From contig NZ_CP022522.1 in the NCBI RefSeq assembly GCF_002850255.1, positions 3,688,501 through 3,752,500 on the forward strand: 64,000 nt of DNA, in the 5' to 3' direction. A program made the position numbers and the translations under genes. This document shows, one piece after another, positions 51,149-61,531 of this stretch. This DNA is from Pseudoalteromonas sp. NC201 (lineage in GTDB: Bacteria > Pseudomonadota > Gammaproteobacteria > Enterobacterales > Alteromonadaceae). The notes under the pieces are model-generated. The model searched no databases. It was not told where the DNA came from and was given only the letters and a program-made list of their open reading frames with translations. Each line of letters starts with the position of its first letter. Positions within the stretch are counted from its first letter, which is position 1.

Positions 51149-52375
51149 TTACTGATTAAGTTTACCTAAGATCCACAAATTTGACAGGTCCGCTACACCA
51201 AATTGATAACTTAACTGTGCAGGATGGGTAATGTCCCATAACGCTAAGTCTGCGCGCGTTCCAACTTTCAATACTCCACGGTCGCTCAACCCCAAGGCTT
51301 TCGCAGCATTAACCGTAACACCGCTAAGCGCTTCTTCCGGTGTCATTCTAAATAATGTGCATGCCATATTCAGCATTAATCGCAGTGAGCACAAAGGCGC
51401 AGTACCTGGATTGAAGTCGCTCGCGAGTGCCATTGCTACTTTGTGCTTTCTGAGCAAGTCAATTGGTGGTAATTGCGTTTCTCGTAAGAAATAAAAAGCA
51501 CCAGGTAAAAGTACCGCAGTAACGTCCCCTTTCGCCATTGCTTCCACACCTGCTTCATCAAGATATTCAATATGATCCGCTGAAAGTCCTTTAAACTTTG
51601 CCACCAGCTCGCTGCCATGTTGATTAGATAGCTGCTCAGCATGACATTTAATCTGTAACCCCAACTGTTGTGCTCGAGTAAATACTTGCTCAGTTTGCTG
51701 ATAGGTAAATCCGACGTTCTCACAAAATACATCAACAGCCGTTGCTAATTGGCGCGAAGCAACTTGTGGCAGCATCTCATCACAGACTAAATCAATGTAG
51801 GCTTGGCTATTGTCTTTGTACTCTGGGGGTAATGCATGCGCGCCCAAGAACGTGCTATGCACATCAATCGGGTGATGCTCATTAAGTAGTTGATTAATTT
51901 CTAGCAGCTTTAGCTCATTTTCAACGTCTAGGCCGTAACCCGATTTACTTTCAACCGTGGTAACCCCTTCTTTGAGTAAACTATTCAAGCGGTTCTTACC
52001 GTTAACATACAGCGTTTCTCTGTCTGCTAATCGTGTCGCCTTAACGGTACTTGCGATACCACCACCTTGCGCGGCAATCTGTTGATATGACGCCCCCAGT
52101 AATCGTTGCTCAAATTCGTTGGCCCGAGAACCTGCAAATAAAATATGCGTGTGGCAGTCGATTAACCCTGGGGTCAACCATTGGCCATTGGCTTTATGAA
52201 TAGGGGTTGCTATGGCGTCAACCTCAGGTAGTTCACTACGAGGGCCTAACCAATTAATTTTGCCATCTTTAATAGCGATCGCTGCGTTTTCTATCGCACC
52301 ATAAGGGGTATCCAAATTGGGATCCATAGTTGCAATATTGACATCGATAATAAGCAAATCGGCTTCTAACATCAT
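51149..52375 (-). CDS. hutI: Imidazolonepropionase HutI
   Basis: HutI opens the ring of imidazolonepropionate to N-formimidoyl-glutamate. The 408-residue amidohydrolase has the metal motif [14 protein letters not shown], the conserved [13 protein letters not shown] and the DFNPGTAP segment. AGGA before the first of two adjacent ATGs supports the start. It is divergent from hutC with a HutC operator between them, and is followed by the GGDEF-EAL gene. Confidence 0.96.
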   Translation of the reverse strand: MMLEADLLIIDVNIATMDPNLDTPYGAIENAAIAIKDGKINWLGPRSELPEVDAIATPIHKANGQWLTPGLIDCHTHILFAGSRANEFEQRLLGASYQQIAAQGGGIASTVKATRLADRETLYVNGKNRLNSLLKEGVTTVESKSGYGLDVENELKLLEINQLLNEHHPIDVHSTFLGAHALPPEYKDNSQAYIDLVCDEMLPQVASRQLATAVDVFCENVGFTYQQTEQVFTRAQQLGLQIKCHAEQLSNQHGSELVAKFKGLSADHIEYLDEAGVEAMAKGDVTAVLLPGAFYFLRETQLPPIDLLRKHKVAMALASDFNPGTAPLCSLRLMLNMACTLFRMTPEEALSGVTVNAAKALGLSDRGVLKVGTRADLALWDITHPAQLSYQFGVADLSNLWILGKLNQ

Positions 52376-52465
52376 ACTTGTCCTAATCTAAATCAAATCC
52401 ATATGCCAACACATTAAAAGAAACTCGCTCACTGCGAGATTTATCCATTGAGTCTATCAGGGATA

Positions 52466-52479
52466 CTTGTATATACAAG
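52466..52479. promoter_or_regulatory. HutC operator in the hutI-hutC divergent region
   Basis: CTTGTATATACAAG is a perfect 14-bp palindrome of the GTATATAC type known for HutC repressors. It lies 50 bases before the preferred hutC start and 91 bases from hutI, positioned to control both. Confidence 0.85.
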
Positions 52480-52528
52480 AGAAGTGTGCCATCTTTATTT
52501 ACATAAATATGAACTCGAGACAACAACT

Positions 52529-53245
52529 GTGCCTGAGCTTCCTAAATTTGCGCTGATAAAACAATATATTATCGATAATATTCGCGCCGCGCGCTGGCTC
52601 GAAAACGAGCGCGTGCCGTCGGAAAATGAGTTAGCTGACCAATTTAATGTTAGCCGAATGACCGCAAGACGAGCACTAAGCGAGCTAACTGAAGCCGGAA
52701 TTTTAACTCGTAGCCAAGGTCTAGGTACTTTTGTTGCCAGTTTTAAATCTCAGTCTTCGTTACTTGAGATCCGCAATATTGCCGACGAGGTCAACGCACG
52801 CAATGGCAAATACTCATGTACCGTACTGACGCTTGAACTTATTGCTGCAGTAGCGCCTATCGCCATTGCACTGGGTGTAGAAGCGGACGCGCCAGTCTAC
52901 AGAAGCGTAATTGTACATAATGAAAATGAACAACCACTGCAAGTCGAAGAGCGCTTTGTCAATCCACAGTTGGCACCGGAGTATTTAGACCAAAACTTTG
53001 AACTGACTACCCCTCACGAATATTTATCTCAAGTCGCGCCACTCACAGAGGCTAGACACACCGTTGAAGCGGTTATGCCATCACCAGAGGTTTGCCAGTG
53101 GCTTGGGCTTTATAATGAAGAGCCATGTTTACAAATGATCCGCCGAACTTGGTCTGCAAAAGGCATTGTTAGCTTCGCAAGATTAATTTCGCCAGGCAGT
53201 AAATATCGCTTAGGTGGTCATCTCACCTTTAAGCAAAGGTCGTAA
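52529..53245 (+). CDS. hutC: Histidine utilization repressor HutC (GntR family)
   Basis: A 238-residue GntR/HutC regulator: N-terminal winged HTH (about residues 3-70, VPSENELADQFNVSRMTARR) and a C-terminal UTRA ligand domain that senses urocanate in characterised members. No in-frame ATG precedes the HTH; candidates are GTG at 52529, GTG at 52484 and TTG at 52448. The last lies upstream of the operator and is unlikely; 52529 gives the usual HutC length. It is divergent from hutI, upstream of hutUH. Confidence 0.92.
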   Translation: MPELPKFALIKQYIIDNIRAARWLENERVPSENELADQFNVSRMTARRALSELTEAGILTRSQGLGTFVASFKSQSSLLEIRNIADEVNARNGKYSCTVLTLELIAAVAPIAIALGVEADAPVYRSVIVHNENEQPLQVEERFVNPQLAPEYLDQNFELTTPHEYLSQVAPLTEARHTVEAVMPSPEVCQWLGLYNEEPCLQMIRRTWSAKGIVSFARLISPGSKYRLGGHLTFKQRS

Positions 53246-53375
53246 CACATAAAGTGTCGCCAAATATCGCGGCAGATAAATCAAAACGACATGGCAGCCT
53301 CGGTTGTCATGCAATACAAATAGACTAACAACCTAGTGAAACTAAGCAATCGCAGCAACTAGACGTTTCACTTAG

Positions 53376-53389
53376 GTTGTATATACAAC
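53376..53389. promoter_or_regulatory. HutC operator upstream of hutU
   Basis: GTTGTATATACAAC is a perfect palindrome sharing the 12-bp core TTGTATATACAA with the site at 52466. It ends 13 bases before the hutU start, so it overlaps the leader just before the ribosome-binding site (AGGAGAG). Confidence 0.85.
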
Positions 53390-53402
53390 AGGAGAGAGCA
53401 GA

Positions 53403-55082
53403 ATGAGTGACAACCCAAGATTAGACCCTAGCCGCGAGATCCGCGCGCCACGAGGTACAGACATTACCGCGAAGAACTGGCTTACTGAAGCGGCAAAGCG
53501 AATGTTGATGAATAACCTTGACCCTGAAGTTGCTGAGCACCCAAATGCACTAGTAGTTTATGGCGGTATTGGCCGCGCCGCTCGCGACTGGGCATGCTTC
53601 GATAAAATCGTCGAAACGTTAGACCGCTTAGAAGAAGACGAAACCTTACTGGTGCAATCAGGTAAACCTGTCGGGGTATTCAAAACTCATAGCAATGCTC
53701 CTCGCGTCTTAATTGCTAACTCAAATTTAGTACCACATTGGGCTAACTGGGATCACTTCAACGAACTCGATAAAAAAGGCCTGATGATGTACGGCCAGAT
53801 GACCGCTGGTTCTTGGATCTATATTGGCTCACAAGGCATAGTGCAAGGCACATACGAGACCTTTGTAGCAATGGCAAAGCAACACTTTAATGGTGAGGCG
53901 AAAGGCAAGTGGATCTTAACGGGTGGCCTTGGCGGGATGGGCGGCGCACAACCACTCGCGGCAACAATGGCAGGCTTTAGCGCCCTCGTTGTTGAGTGTG
54001 ATGAGTCACGAATCGATTTTCGTCTTAACACACGTTATGTGGACCGAAAGGCAACCACACTTGATGATGCATTAGCTATTATTGATGAAGCTAAGGCTGC
54101 TGGACAACCAGTATCGGTTGGCCTGCTGGGCAATGCCGCGGATGTGTATGCTGAATTGGTTGAGCGCAATATCACGCCTGACGTAGTGACCGATCAAACT
54201 TCTGCGCACGACCCACTAAACGGCTACTTACCGCAAACATGGACTATGGCTCAGGCAGCCGCGCTTCGCGAAAGCGATCCACAAGCAGTTGTAAAAGCCG
54301 CAAAACAATCTATGGCAGTGCAAGTACAAGCCATGCTAACGCTGCAATCGCGCGGGGCCGCGACAACTGACTACGGGAATAACATTCGCCAAATGGCCCT
54401 AGAAGAAGGGGTTGATAACGCCTTTGATTTCCCGGGCTTTGTTCCTGCCTATATTCGTCCACTGTTTTGCCAAGGCATAGGTCCATTTCGTTGGGTTGCG
54501 CTGTCTGGCGATCCTGAAGATATTTATAAAACAGACGCGAAAGTTAAAGAGCTTATCCCAGACGACCCACACCTTCACAATTGGTTAGACATGGCGCGCG
54601 AGCGCATTCAATTCCAAGGCCTGCCAGCTCGTATTTGCTGGGTTGGACTGAAGGACAGAGCGCGTTTAGCACGAGCATTCAACGAAATGGTCAAAAATGG
54701 AGAACTCAAAGCACCGATTGTGATTGGTCGTGATCACTTAGATTCTGGCTCTGTAGCCAGTCCAAACCGTGAAACGGAATCGATGATGGATGGTTCAGAT
54801 GCAGTATCAGACTGGCCGTTACTCAATGCCTTGTTAAACACGGCTGGCGGTGCAACTTGGGTCTCACTGCATCACGGCGGTGGCGTTGGTATGGGCTTCA
54901 GTCAACATTCGGGAGTCGTTATTGTGGCAGATGGCACAGACGAAGCAGACGCCCGTTTATCTCGCGTACTATGGAATGACCCAGGTACCGGTGTAATGCG
55001 TCATGCCGATGCCGGCTATGACATAGCCAAAGACTGTGCAAAAGAACAAAAACTAGATTTACCTATGCTGGAAGGAAAGTAA
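53403..55082 (+). CDS. hutU: Urocanate hydratase HutU
   Basis: HutU converts urocanate to imidazolonepropionate with tightly bound NAD+. The 559-residue protein carries the NAD-binding [14 protein letters not shown] segment, [18 protein letters not shown] and [12 protein letters not shown]. It starts after AGGAGAGAGCAG and is 2 bases upstream of hutH. Confidence 0.97.
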   Translation: MSDNPRLDPSREIRAPRGTDITAKNWLTEAAKRMLMNNLDPEVAEHPNALVVYGGIGRAARDWACFDKIVETLDRLEEDETLLVQSGKPVGVFKTHSNAPRVLIANSNLVPHWANWDHFNELDKKGLMMYGQMTAGSWIYIGSQGIVQGTYETFVAMAKQHFNGEAKGKWILTGGLGGMGGAQPLAATMAGFSALVVECDESRIDFRLNTRYVDRKATTLDDALAIIDEAKAAGQPVSVGLLGNAADVYAELVERNITPDVVTDQTSAHDPLNGYLPQTWTMAQAAALRESDPQAVVKAAKQSMAVQVQAMLTLQSRGAATTDYGNNIRQMALEEGVDNAFDFPGFVPAYIRPLFCQGIGPFRWVALSGDPEDIYKTDAKVKELIPDDPHLHNWLDMARERIQFQGLPARICWVGLKDRARLARAFNEMVKNGELKAPIVIGRDHLDSGSVASPNRETESMMDGSDAVSDWPLLNALLNTAGGATWVSLHHGGGVGMGFSQHSGVVIVADGTDEADARLSRVLWNDPGTGVMRHADAGYDIAKDCAKEQKLDLPMLEGK

Positions 55083-55084
55083 GT

Positions 55085-56617
55085 ATGTACTCACTAAATT
55101 TAATCTCAGGCCAACTGACTTTAAACACGTTACGACAAATCAATCAACAGCCTGTCCATCTCAGCTTAGAAGAATCAGCGAAAGCCGCTATTGCTAACAG
55201 TGCAGACACAGTTCAGAAAGTAATCAAAGAAGGACGCACCGTTTACGGCATTAATACGGGTTTTGGCTTGCTGGCCAACACCAAAATTGCAAAAGACGAA
55301 TTAGAGTTGCTACAACGCTCTATTGTACTGTCGCACGCAGCCGGTATTGGCGAGTTAATGGACGATAGCACCGTTCGACTCATGATGGTGCTAAAAATCA
55401 ATTCACTCTCTCGTGGTTTCTCTGGGATCCGCTTGGATGTAATTGAATTCTTAGCAGCCTTGGTTAATGCCGAAGTCTATCCTTGTGTGCCCAAGAAGGG
55501 CTCGGTCGGGGCATCAGGCGATCTCGCACCGCTATCGCATATGTGTTTACCGATCCTTGGCGAAGGCCAGGTTCGCTATCGTGGTGAGCTTATCGATGCC
55601 ATCGATGGGTTAAAAATAGCAGGGCTTGAACCACTTACTTTAGCTGCAAAAGAAGGTCTCGCACTACTTAACGGTACACAAGCATCTACTGCTTTTGCAC
55701 TGCAAGGCCTATTTAGAGCAGAAGATCTTTATGCGCAAAGCTGTGTCGTTGGTTCAATGAGCATTGAAGCAGCTATGGGCAGCCGCTCGCCGTTTGATGC
55801 TCGTATTCACGAAGTCCGTGGTCAGAAAGGCCAAATCGACACCGCACTGGCGTTTAGAGATATCTTACAAACTCGCTCAGAAATAAGTGATGCTCATGTT
55901 GATTGTGAAAAAGTACAAGATCCTTATTGCTTACGTTGTCAACCACAGGTGCTTGGTGCCTGTTTAACTCAGATCCGCCAGGCCGCTGAGGTGATCCTTG
56001 TAGAATCCAATGGGGTAACAGATAACCCGCTGGTATTTGCTGATGCTGGAGATATTATTTCTGGCGGCAACTTCCATGCAGAACCTATCGCGATGGCGGC
56101 TGATAACCTAGCGCTTGCCATTGCTGAAATTGGTGCATTGGCTGAGCGTCGTATCGCGCTGCTTATTGATTCGAGCTTATCAAAACTGCCTCCCTTCTTA
56201 GTTAACAATGGCGGTGTAAACTCGGGCTTTATGATTGCGCAAGTCACTGCTGCGGCACTGGCCTCTGAAAACAAAACACTCGCACATCCTGGCAGTGTTG
56301 ACAGCCTCCCAACCTCGGCAAACCAAGAAGACCATGTTTCCATGGCAACCTTTGCGGCAAGACGCTTACAGGAAATGGCTGACAACACCCAAGGTGTACT
56401 CGCAGTTGAATATCTTGCTGCAGCGCAGGGGTTAGATTTTAGAGCGCCACTTAAGCCATCTGACAAAGTGGCTACTGCTCAGCAAATATTACGAGCAGTC
56501 GTGAGCTTTTATGACAAAGATAGGTATTTTGCACCCGATATTGAAAGTGCTAATGCGTTATTGGGTCAAGCTGCACTGGCGCACTTGCTACCAGCACAAC
56601 TCTTACCTTCAGCCTAA
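55085..56617 (+). CDS. hutH: Histidine ammonia-lyase HutH
   Basis: HutH removes ammonia from histidine to give urocanate. The 510-residue protein has the Ala-Ser-Gly in [14 protein letters not shown] (about residue 143-145) that forms the MIO cofactor, YGINTGFG, and [13 protein letters not shown]. It follows hutU directly, and its 3' end overlaps the convergent epimerase-like gene by 9 bases. Confidence 0.97.
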   Translation: MYSLNLISGQLTLNTLRQINQQPVHLSLEESAKAAIANSADTVQKVIKEGRTVYGINTGFGLLANTKIAKDELELLQRSIVLSHAAGIGELMDDSTVRLMMVLKINSLSRGFSGIRLDVIEFLAALVNAEVYPCVPKKGSVGASGDLAPLSHMCLPILGEGQVRYRGELIDAIDGLKIAGLEPLTLAAKEGLALLNGTQASTAFALQGLFRAEDLYAQSCVVGSMSIEAAMGSRSPFDARIHEVRGQKGQIDTALAFRDILQTRSEISDAHVDCEKVQDPYCLRCQPQVLGACLTQIRQAAEVILVESNGVTDNPLVFADAGDIISGGNFHAEPIAMAADNLALAIAEIGALAERRIALLIDSSLSKLPPFLVNNGGVNSGFMIAQVTAAALASENKTLAHPGSVDSLPTSANQEDHVSMATFAARRLQEMADNTQGVLAVEYLAAAQGLDFRAPLKPSDKVATAQQILRAVVSFYDKDRYFAPDIESANALLGQAALAHLLPAQLLPSA

Positions 56618-57406
56618 CTCAGATTCATTAACAATCGGATGATGATAGGCAAAGCCGAGTTCGGTAATACGCTCGGCTTTGATAATGCGCGCTTCTTCTT
56701 TTGACGAAGCGAAACTTGGCATCTTAGTCCCTAACTTTTCACAGTGATATTGATAAAACGCCTGTCTCGTGGGGTGCGCTGGATAGCAAACATTATAAAT
56801 GTCTGCAGCATCATGCCACTGCACGATCACGGTATTGATTGCAGTAACAACATCACCGCGATGAACCATATTCACTCTACCATTCGCTGAGCTAGACAAG
56901 GCTTTTCCTGCTACAAATCGCCCAGGCTCCCTACCGGGACCTTGAAGACCTGCTAAGCGCACAACTTTACCGCCTGCGTTAAGCACCATCTCTTCAGCAG
57001 TTCTTAGTATATCAACACGCAGGTTGGCTTTATCCGCTAACTTACCTTGTTCATCATATTCACCATTTTCGGTGCTATAAACGCCAGTGGTCGAACACAA
57101 TAAGAAACCTGCTGCTGACATCTTCTTTGCAAGTAACAATGCCTGTTCTAGCGTTTCTAAATAGTTACTATCGACATACCTAGCTCTTGGTGGGATCGCA
57201 CACACCCAATACGCGCTGTGTAAAGAAATTGAGTGCGCTAAGGTGCCATTTTCAGTTAAGACCAGCTGCCTTGACCAGCTATGCATCTCGCTAGCTTGGG
57301 TTCTGGTGCCTTCTATTTGCCACCCTTGCAACTCAGCTTCGCGACACAACGCTTCACCGAGCCAACCCGCGCCCAGTACCACCAGACTGCGATTTAATAC
57401 TTTCAT
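56609..57406 (-). CDS. NAD(P)-binding epimerase-like protein (YeeZ type)
   Basis: A 265-residue Rossmann-fold protein of the extended SDR class. The N-terminus [19 protein letters not shown] is the dinucleotide-binding site, and the STTGVYST segment corresponds to the Ser/Tyr active-site region. It resembles E. coli YeeZ, whose substrate is unknown. It is convergent with hutH and divergent from the Cache chemoreceptor. Confidence 0.82.
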   Translation of the reverse strand: MKVLNRSLVVLGAGWLGEALCREAELQGWQIEGTRTQASEMHSWSRQLVLTENGTLAHSISLHSAYWVCAIPPRARYVDSNYLETLEQALLLAKKMSAAGFLLCSTTGVYSTENGEYDEQGKLADKANLRVDILRTAEEMVLNAGGKVVRLAGLQGPGREPGRFVAGKALSSSANGRVNMVHRGDVVTAINTVIVQWHDAADIYNVCYPAHPTRQAFYQYHCEKLGTKMPSFASSKEEARIIKAERITELGFAYHHPIVNESELG

Positions 57407-57463
57407 ATGAATATTACCTTAACCAAGAAGTTACCTTGTATTATCTATGTAAAAGAAGTTAAC

Positions 57464-57510
57464 GCAAACGGTGGCGTTCTCCTGTTATCTATGGTTTGAT
57501 TACCGTTTGC
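57464..57510. repeat. Inverted repeat upstream of the Cache chemoreceptor gene
   Basis: GCAAACGGT (57464-57472) and ACCGTTTGC (57502-57510) are perfect 9-bp arms separated by 29 bases, ending 23 bases before the ATG at 57534. It could be a leader hairpin or a pair of half-operators. Confidence 0.45.
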
Positions 57511-57533
57511 ATAAGCTAAAAATAAGAAGTGTC

Positions 57534-59564
57534 ATGCTTGAGAATTTATCCCTTAGAAAGAAAATATTGCTGCTAATTGGCGGCACCATTTCCGTATTAT
57601 TAATTATTGCATCAAGCTTTTTCGTCAGCCATATTGCAACGCTCTCTCGAGATGGAATTGAACGAGAAACGCAAAGCTATATTCAAGCCGAAAAATTGGC
57701 GATGGAAGCATTCTTTGGCCAATACGGTAAAGTAGTTGAAACCTTTGTTTCTACGCCTCACAACATTCATTGGTTTGAAAATTATAATACCCGTGGCGCC
57801 GATCTGACTAAAGATAAAGACTATCAAGAGGTCAATGAAGACTTAGTTAGAATCGCCAAAGGTGATGAAAATATTCTCTCAGCCTTTATTGCCTCAGCAA
57901 ACACCGGTGAATATTTTAAAGAAAATGATCGTACATCAGCATATTCAGATGGTCGACCTTACTACGCCTATCAGCGCCCATGGTGGCAGGATACGCTTGA
58001 TGTAGGTAAATTGTATGTCGGTCCAATTGCCACCGATATCAATACCGGTGCGGTGTCTGCTGTGATCCGTCAACCTATCTACAATAACGCCGGCAAACTC
58101 GTCGCCATGGGTGGCGTCGACTTACAGATCAATAAATTGAACGATATGGTTGAACGTATCAAGTTTCAAGATAAAGGTTTTGGCTTTTTGCTCGATGGTG
58201 ATTTAAATGTTGTGCATTTATCCAAGCGTACTGGTCATTCACTCTCTACCACAGATGAAGGCGAGAAAGGCAAAGAAGGTTTAGATGGCCTTGAATCCCA
58301 GTTTTCCAATACATCAGGCTTTGACGCTCTAAATGCCGCTATCAAGCGTAACCCCGTTGGCAATAGTACAGTCACGTTCAAAGGGGAAGCGTATTATGTT
58401 GTTTATGACAATGTGAAATTAGACAACCCCCTATTGGATTGGCACGTTGGCCTACTTATTCCGGTGTCGCTGATCGAAGCGCCTGTAAATGACGCCGTAA
58501 TGAGCACAATCACAGCCTTGATTATTATCTTAGCCATTATCGTGGCAATGATCTTGCTCGCCACGCAAATGATCACCAAACCGATTGTAGCGCTTACCGA
58601 AACCATGCGAGACATCGCATCAGGTGAAGGCGACCTAACTAGACGTATCGATATCACCAGTAAAGATGAAGTTGGTCAACTCGCGCTGCATATGAATACC
58701 TTCATCGATAAACTTAGAGCAATGATGCTCGATACCGCAGCACAAGCTGAACAATTAAGTAATGCTTCCGCCCAATTGCGTGAAGTATCAAACAATACTA
58801 ACAGCGAAATTCAGCGCGAAAAAGAACAGGTAGATAGCGTAAGCGCGGCAGTGACCGAGATGGCAGCCACTGTGACTGAAATCTCACGTAATGCACAAGA
58901 GACCAACCAAGCCGCTGATGTCGTACAACGTATTACCAATGAAGGTGCAGGACGTTCATCACAAGCCCAAGAAGTCATGACTGAACTAGCACTCCATATT
59001 GGTGAGGCCGCAAAAGTGGTTGCCGGACTTGAACAAGAAACCAGTAACATAGGTGCTGTTATCGATGTGATTAACGGTATTGCTGAACAAACGAACTTAC
59101 TGGCACTCAATGCCGCCATAGAAGCCGCCAGAGCGGGCGAGCAAGGTCGAGGCTTTGCGGTGGTTGCTGATGAAGTCAGATCGCTTGCAAGCCGCACGCA
59201 AGAGTCTACCGATGACATTCGTAATATGATCTCTCGTTTACAGCAAATTGCACAACAAGCTTCAGTGATGATGCAGCAAGGTCAAGACCGCGCAGAGGGG
59301 ACCGTAGAGGAAACGCAAGCCGTGCTTGATGCCTTAAAAGAAATCACAGAGTCGGTCACGACAGTACAAGACCAGAGCCATCAAATTGCGACATCAACAG
59401 AGCAGCAAACCGTTGTTGCAGAAGATATTAACAATAGTCTTAACCAAATTAATGAGCTCGTTAATAGCACGGCCAACCACGCCAATGTACTGGCAGATGA
59501 AGCCCGTGACTTGAACGACTTAGCCAAGGCGCTGAACTCAACAGTCAACCAATTTAAGCTTTAA
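57534..59564 (+). CDS. Methyl-accepting chemotaxis protein with Cache sensor
   Basis: A 676-residue chemoreceptor. After a first transmembrane helix (about 12-33), a periplasmic dCache-type domain spans about 40-325 ([15 protein letters not shown] and [15 protein letters not shown] are typical of Cache_1). A second helix (about 325-350), a HAMP domain and the signalling hairpin ([19 protein letters not shown]) follow. dCache receptors often bind amino acids; with hut genes next door histidine is a guess only. The longer frame upstream lacks a start signal. Confidence 0.92.
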   Translation: MLENLSLRKKILLLIGGTISVLLIIASSFFVSHIATLSRDGIERETQSYIQAEKLAMEAFFGQYGKVVETFVSTPHNIHWFENYNTRGADLTKDKDYQEVNEDLVRIAKGDENILSAFIASANTGEYFKENDRTSAYSDGRPYYAYQRPWWQDTLDVGKLYVGPIATDINTGAVSAVIRQPIYNNAGKLVAMGGVDLQINKLNDMVERIKFQDKGFGFLLDGDLNVVHLSKRTGHSLSTTDEGEKGKEGLDGLESQFSNTSGFDALNAAIKRNPVGNSTVTFKGEAYYVVYDNVKLDNPLLDWHVGLLIPVSLIEAPVNDAVMSTITALIIILAIIVAMILLATQMITKPIVALTETMRDIASGEGDLTRRIDITSKDEVGQLALHMNTFIDKLRAMMLDTAAQAEQLSNASAQLREVSNNTNSEIQREKEQVDSVSAAVTEMAATVTEISRNAQETNQAADVVQRITNEGAGRSSQAQEVMTELALHIGEAAKVVAGLEQETSNIGAVIDVINGIAEQTNLLALNAAIEAARAGEQGRGFAVVADEVRSLASRTQESTDDIRNMISRLQQIAQQASVMMQQGQDRAEGTVEETQAVLDALKEITESVTTVQDQSHQIATSTEQQTVVAEDINNSLNQINELVNSTANHANVLADEARDLNDLAKALNSTVNQFKL

Positions 59565-59572
59565 TCAAACAC

Positions 59573-59602
59573 CAAAACACGTCGCAATCGCGGCGTGTTT
59601 TG
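59573..59602. terminator. Terminator after the Cache chemoreceptor gene
   Basis: CAAAACACG pairs with CGTGTTTTG, extended by CGC/GCG around AATC, with a T-run in the right arm. It begins 9 bases after the stop codon. TTGAT at its end plus GGCAA four bases later is a weak FNR-like match ahead of hemN. Confidence 0.8.
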
Positions 59603-59673
59603 ATCTGAGGCAAATCTAACCTAGACGGTAAAAAGTACACTGACACTCTTAATAAAACTCGAGAGTGCGTATC

Positions 59674-61044
59674 GTGATTAATTTACCTATTTGGAATGAT
59701 TCCCTTATCAACAAGTACAATATATCTGGTCCTAGATATACCTCATATCCAACGGCCTTATCGCTTGAGTCTGGTTATAGCCAAAAAGAGTTACAAGCGG
59801 CTATTACGGGCTCTAAATCTCGTTCACTCTCGCTGTATATTCATATCCCTTTTTGTCATCAACTATGTTACTACTGTGGCTGTAATAAAATCATTACTCG
59901 TCATCAATCCAAAGCTGACGTTTACCTAGATTACTTAGCGCAAGAAATCGCAGCAAAAGCGCTGCTATTTTCTGAGTATCGTGTAGAACAACTTCATTTA
60001 GGCGGTGGTACACCAACTTTCTTAACTACAGAGCAAATGACACGTCTAATCGAAATGCTCAATAGTGCATTTAACTTCTCTCAAAGTGCACAGCGTGGTA
60101 TTGAAATAGACCCAAGATCACTTGCACCAAATATGATGCGTCACCTACACGAGCTCGGATTTAATCGTGTGTCTTTTGGCGTACAAGATTTTAATGATGA
60201 AGTACAAGCTGCGGTAAACCGCCCACAGCATCTAGATGAAGTGCTGGCTATCTTAACTGAAGCGAGAACGCTCGGTTTTAAATCTATTAATATGGATATG
60301 ATCTATGGGTTACCATTTCAAACAGTAGAGAGCTACAAGCAAACGATTGAGCAACTTATTGCGCTTTCTCCCGATAGAGTCTCTGTATTTAACTATGCCC
60401 ATCTTCCGGATAGATTTGCAGCACAGCGAAAGCTAAAAGAGGCCGACATGCCAAGTGCGGGAGAAAAACTTGAGATCTTTAAGCAAACACTGGAACAGAT
60501 GACCACTGCTGGATATCAATTCATCGGTATGGATCACTTCGCCAAAAAAGACGATGAGCTAGCTGTGGCGCAAAATGAAGGGCATCTACACCGTAATTTT
60601 CAAGGCTATACCACTCATGGCGAGTGCGACCTGTTAGGTCTTGGTGTGTCATCCATTTCTCAAATTGGTCATATGATCTTGCAAAATGAGAAAGAGTTAA
60701 AACCTTATTATCATGCTTTAAGTGATAAAAGATGTGCGATCACTAAAGGGATAACCTTAAGTGGTGATGATGAAATACGCGCGGCTGTGATCAAACAGCT
60801 TATTTGTCATTTTGAGTTAGATAAAAAGGTGTTCGAGCAACGTTATGATATAAATTTTGACGAATATTTCGATCAAGCACTTAACGCTCTAGAGCCGCTA
60901 GCAGCAGATGGACTGGTAGAGCTGAATGAACACTCCATAAAAGTCACAAGTAACGGCAATTTGTTTATTCGCATCATCTGCATGTGCTTTGATGCTTACT
61001 TACAAAACCAAGTCAAAAACACCCGCTTCTCTCGCGTTATTTAA
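59674..61044 (+). CDS. hemN: Oxygen-independent coproporphyrinogen III oxidase HemN
   Basis: A radical-SAM enzyme that makes protoporphyrinogen IX for heme when oxygen is low. The cluster motif is CHQLCYYC (CxxxCxxC) with the adjacent GCNK; SGPRYTSYPTAL and LHLGGGTPTFL are HemN hallmarks. The GTG at 59674 gives 456 residues, one fewer than E. coli; a GTG three codons upstream is the alternative. Confidence 0.95.
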   Translation: MINLPIWNDSLINKYNISGPRYTSYPTALSLESGYSQKELQAAITGSKSRSLSLYIHIPFCHQLCYYCGCNKIITRHQSKADVYLDYLAQEIAAKALLFSEYRVEQLHLGGGTPTFLTTEQMTRLIEMLNSAFNFSQSAQRGIEIDPRSLAPNMMRHLHELGFNRVSFGVQDFNDEVQAAVNRPQHLDEVLAILTEARTLGFKSINMDMIYGLPFQTVESYKQTIEQLIALSPDRVSVFNYAHLPDRFAAQRKLKEADMPSAGEKLEIFKQTLEQMTTAGYQFIGMDHFAKKDDELAVAQNEGHLHRNFQGYTTHGECDLLGLGVSSISQIGHMILQNEKELKPYYHALSDKRCAITKGITLSGDDEIRAAVIKQLICHFELDKKVFEQRYDINFDEYFDQALNALEPLAADGLVELNEHSIKVTSNGNLFIRIICMCFDAYLQNQVKNTRFSRVI

Positions 61045-61063
61045 CCACCTAACCCTCTCAAAC

Positions 61064-61109
61064 CTCCCACAATACTGTGTTTATGGTGGGAGTGAGTGCA
61101 CCTCGCGAG
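61064..61109. repeat. REP-like palindromic element, copy 1
   Basis: CTCCCAC (61064-61070) mirrors GTGGGAG (61086-61092), followed by GTGAGTGCACCTCGCGAG. The GGGAG-(stem)-CTCGCGA form resembles the REP elements of Pseudomonas. A similar unit lies at 62674-62700 on the other side of the insertion sequence. Confidence 0.6.
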
Positions 61110-61144
61110 CCTTTCTATGCCCCAAAGCTATACCCAAACAGAAA

Positions 61145-61171
61145 AAACCGTCGTATTGTTGAAACGGGTTT
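61145..61171 (-). repeat. Degenerate copy of the rRNA-operon terminator
   Basis: AAACCGT and ACGGGTTT resemble the rRNA terminator at 62759-62786, with the same upstream CCCAAACAGAAAAAA and an interior CGTATTGTTGAA. On the minus strand it would still form a hairpin followed by T-run, with one bulged base. Confidence 0.6.
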
Positions 61172-61259
61172 TGATGTACATGGGTGTTCCACATTATCTT
61201 TGAGCCGAAACTTTCATTGTAAGCCATCGGCGGGTAAACCACCTTATATGGACTGCTCC

Positions 61260-61531
61260 AATTGTACAAGCCATTTTTAGCATTATTGGTGTGATTGCGT
61301 GCTTATATCCGGGCTCTTGATGAGGTGCTACCTCGGCCTCTTTGATGTATTCGCGCCCTTGTGCCTTCTCTCCCACGCGGTATTTGTATACACCTGCGGT
61401 TTAACAGGCTCTCAAGGGTGGGTCTCACCGCTTAATGCTCTATCTTGGCTTGTTCAATACTGGGGGTAATCTCAGTATGCTTTCTGCTTTTACGTTCTAT
61501 TTATCTTGATTTGTTCTTCTGTTACTCAGTG
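61260..61531 (-). ncRNA. Candidate guide (bridge/seek) RNA region of the insertion sequence
   Basis: About 270 bases between the transposase stop and the terminal repeat contain no convincing gene. In IS1111-subgroup elements the target-selecting RNA is encoded in this 3' non-coding end. The minus strand shows a hairpin ATACTG-agattacccc-CAGTAT (61478-61457) shortly after the stop. Assignment is by position; the RNA and its guide loops are not demonstrated. Confidence 0.45.

Noticed and set aside
55969..56466. 165-codon minus-strand open frame opposite hutH
   Set aside because: Ala/Ser-rich shadow of hutH with no start signal or domain.
59600..59613. FNR-like box ahead of hemN (TTGAT-ctga-GGCAA)
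   Set aside because: Only three of five bases of the second half-site match and the first half lies within the preceding terminator; biologically sensible for hemN but not supported enough to list as a site.
61077..61280. 67- and 62-codon open frames around the REP-like copy and the IS left end
   Set aside because: They run through palindromic repeats, a degenerate terminator and the inverted repeat of the insertion sequence; no ribosome-binding site.
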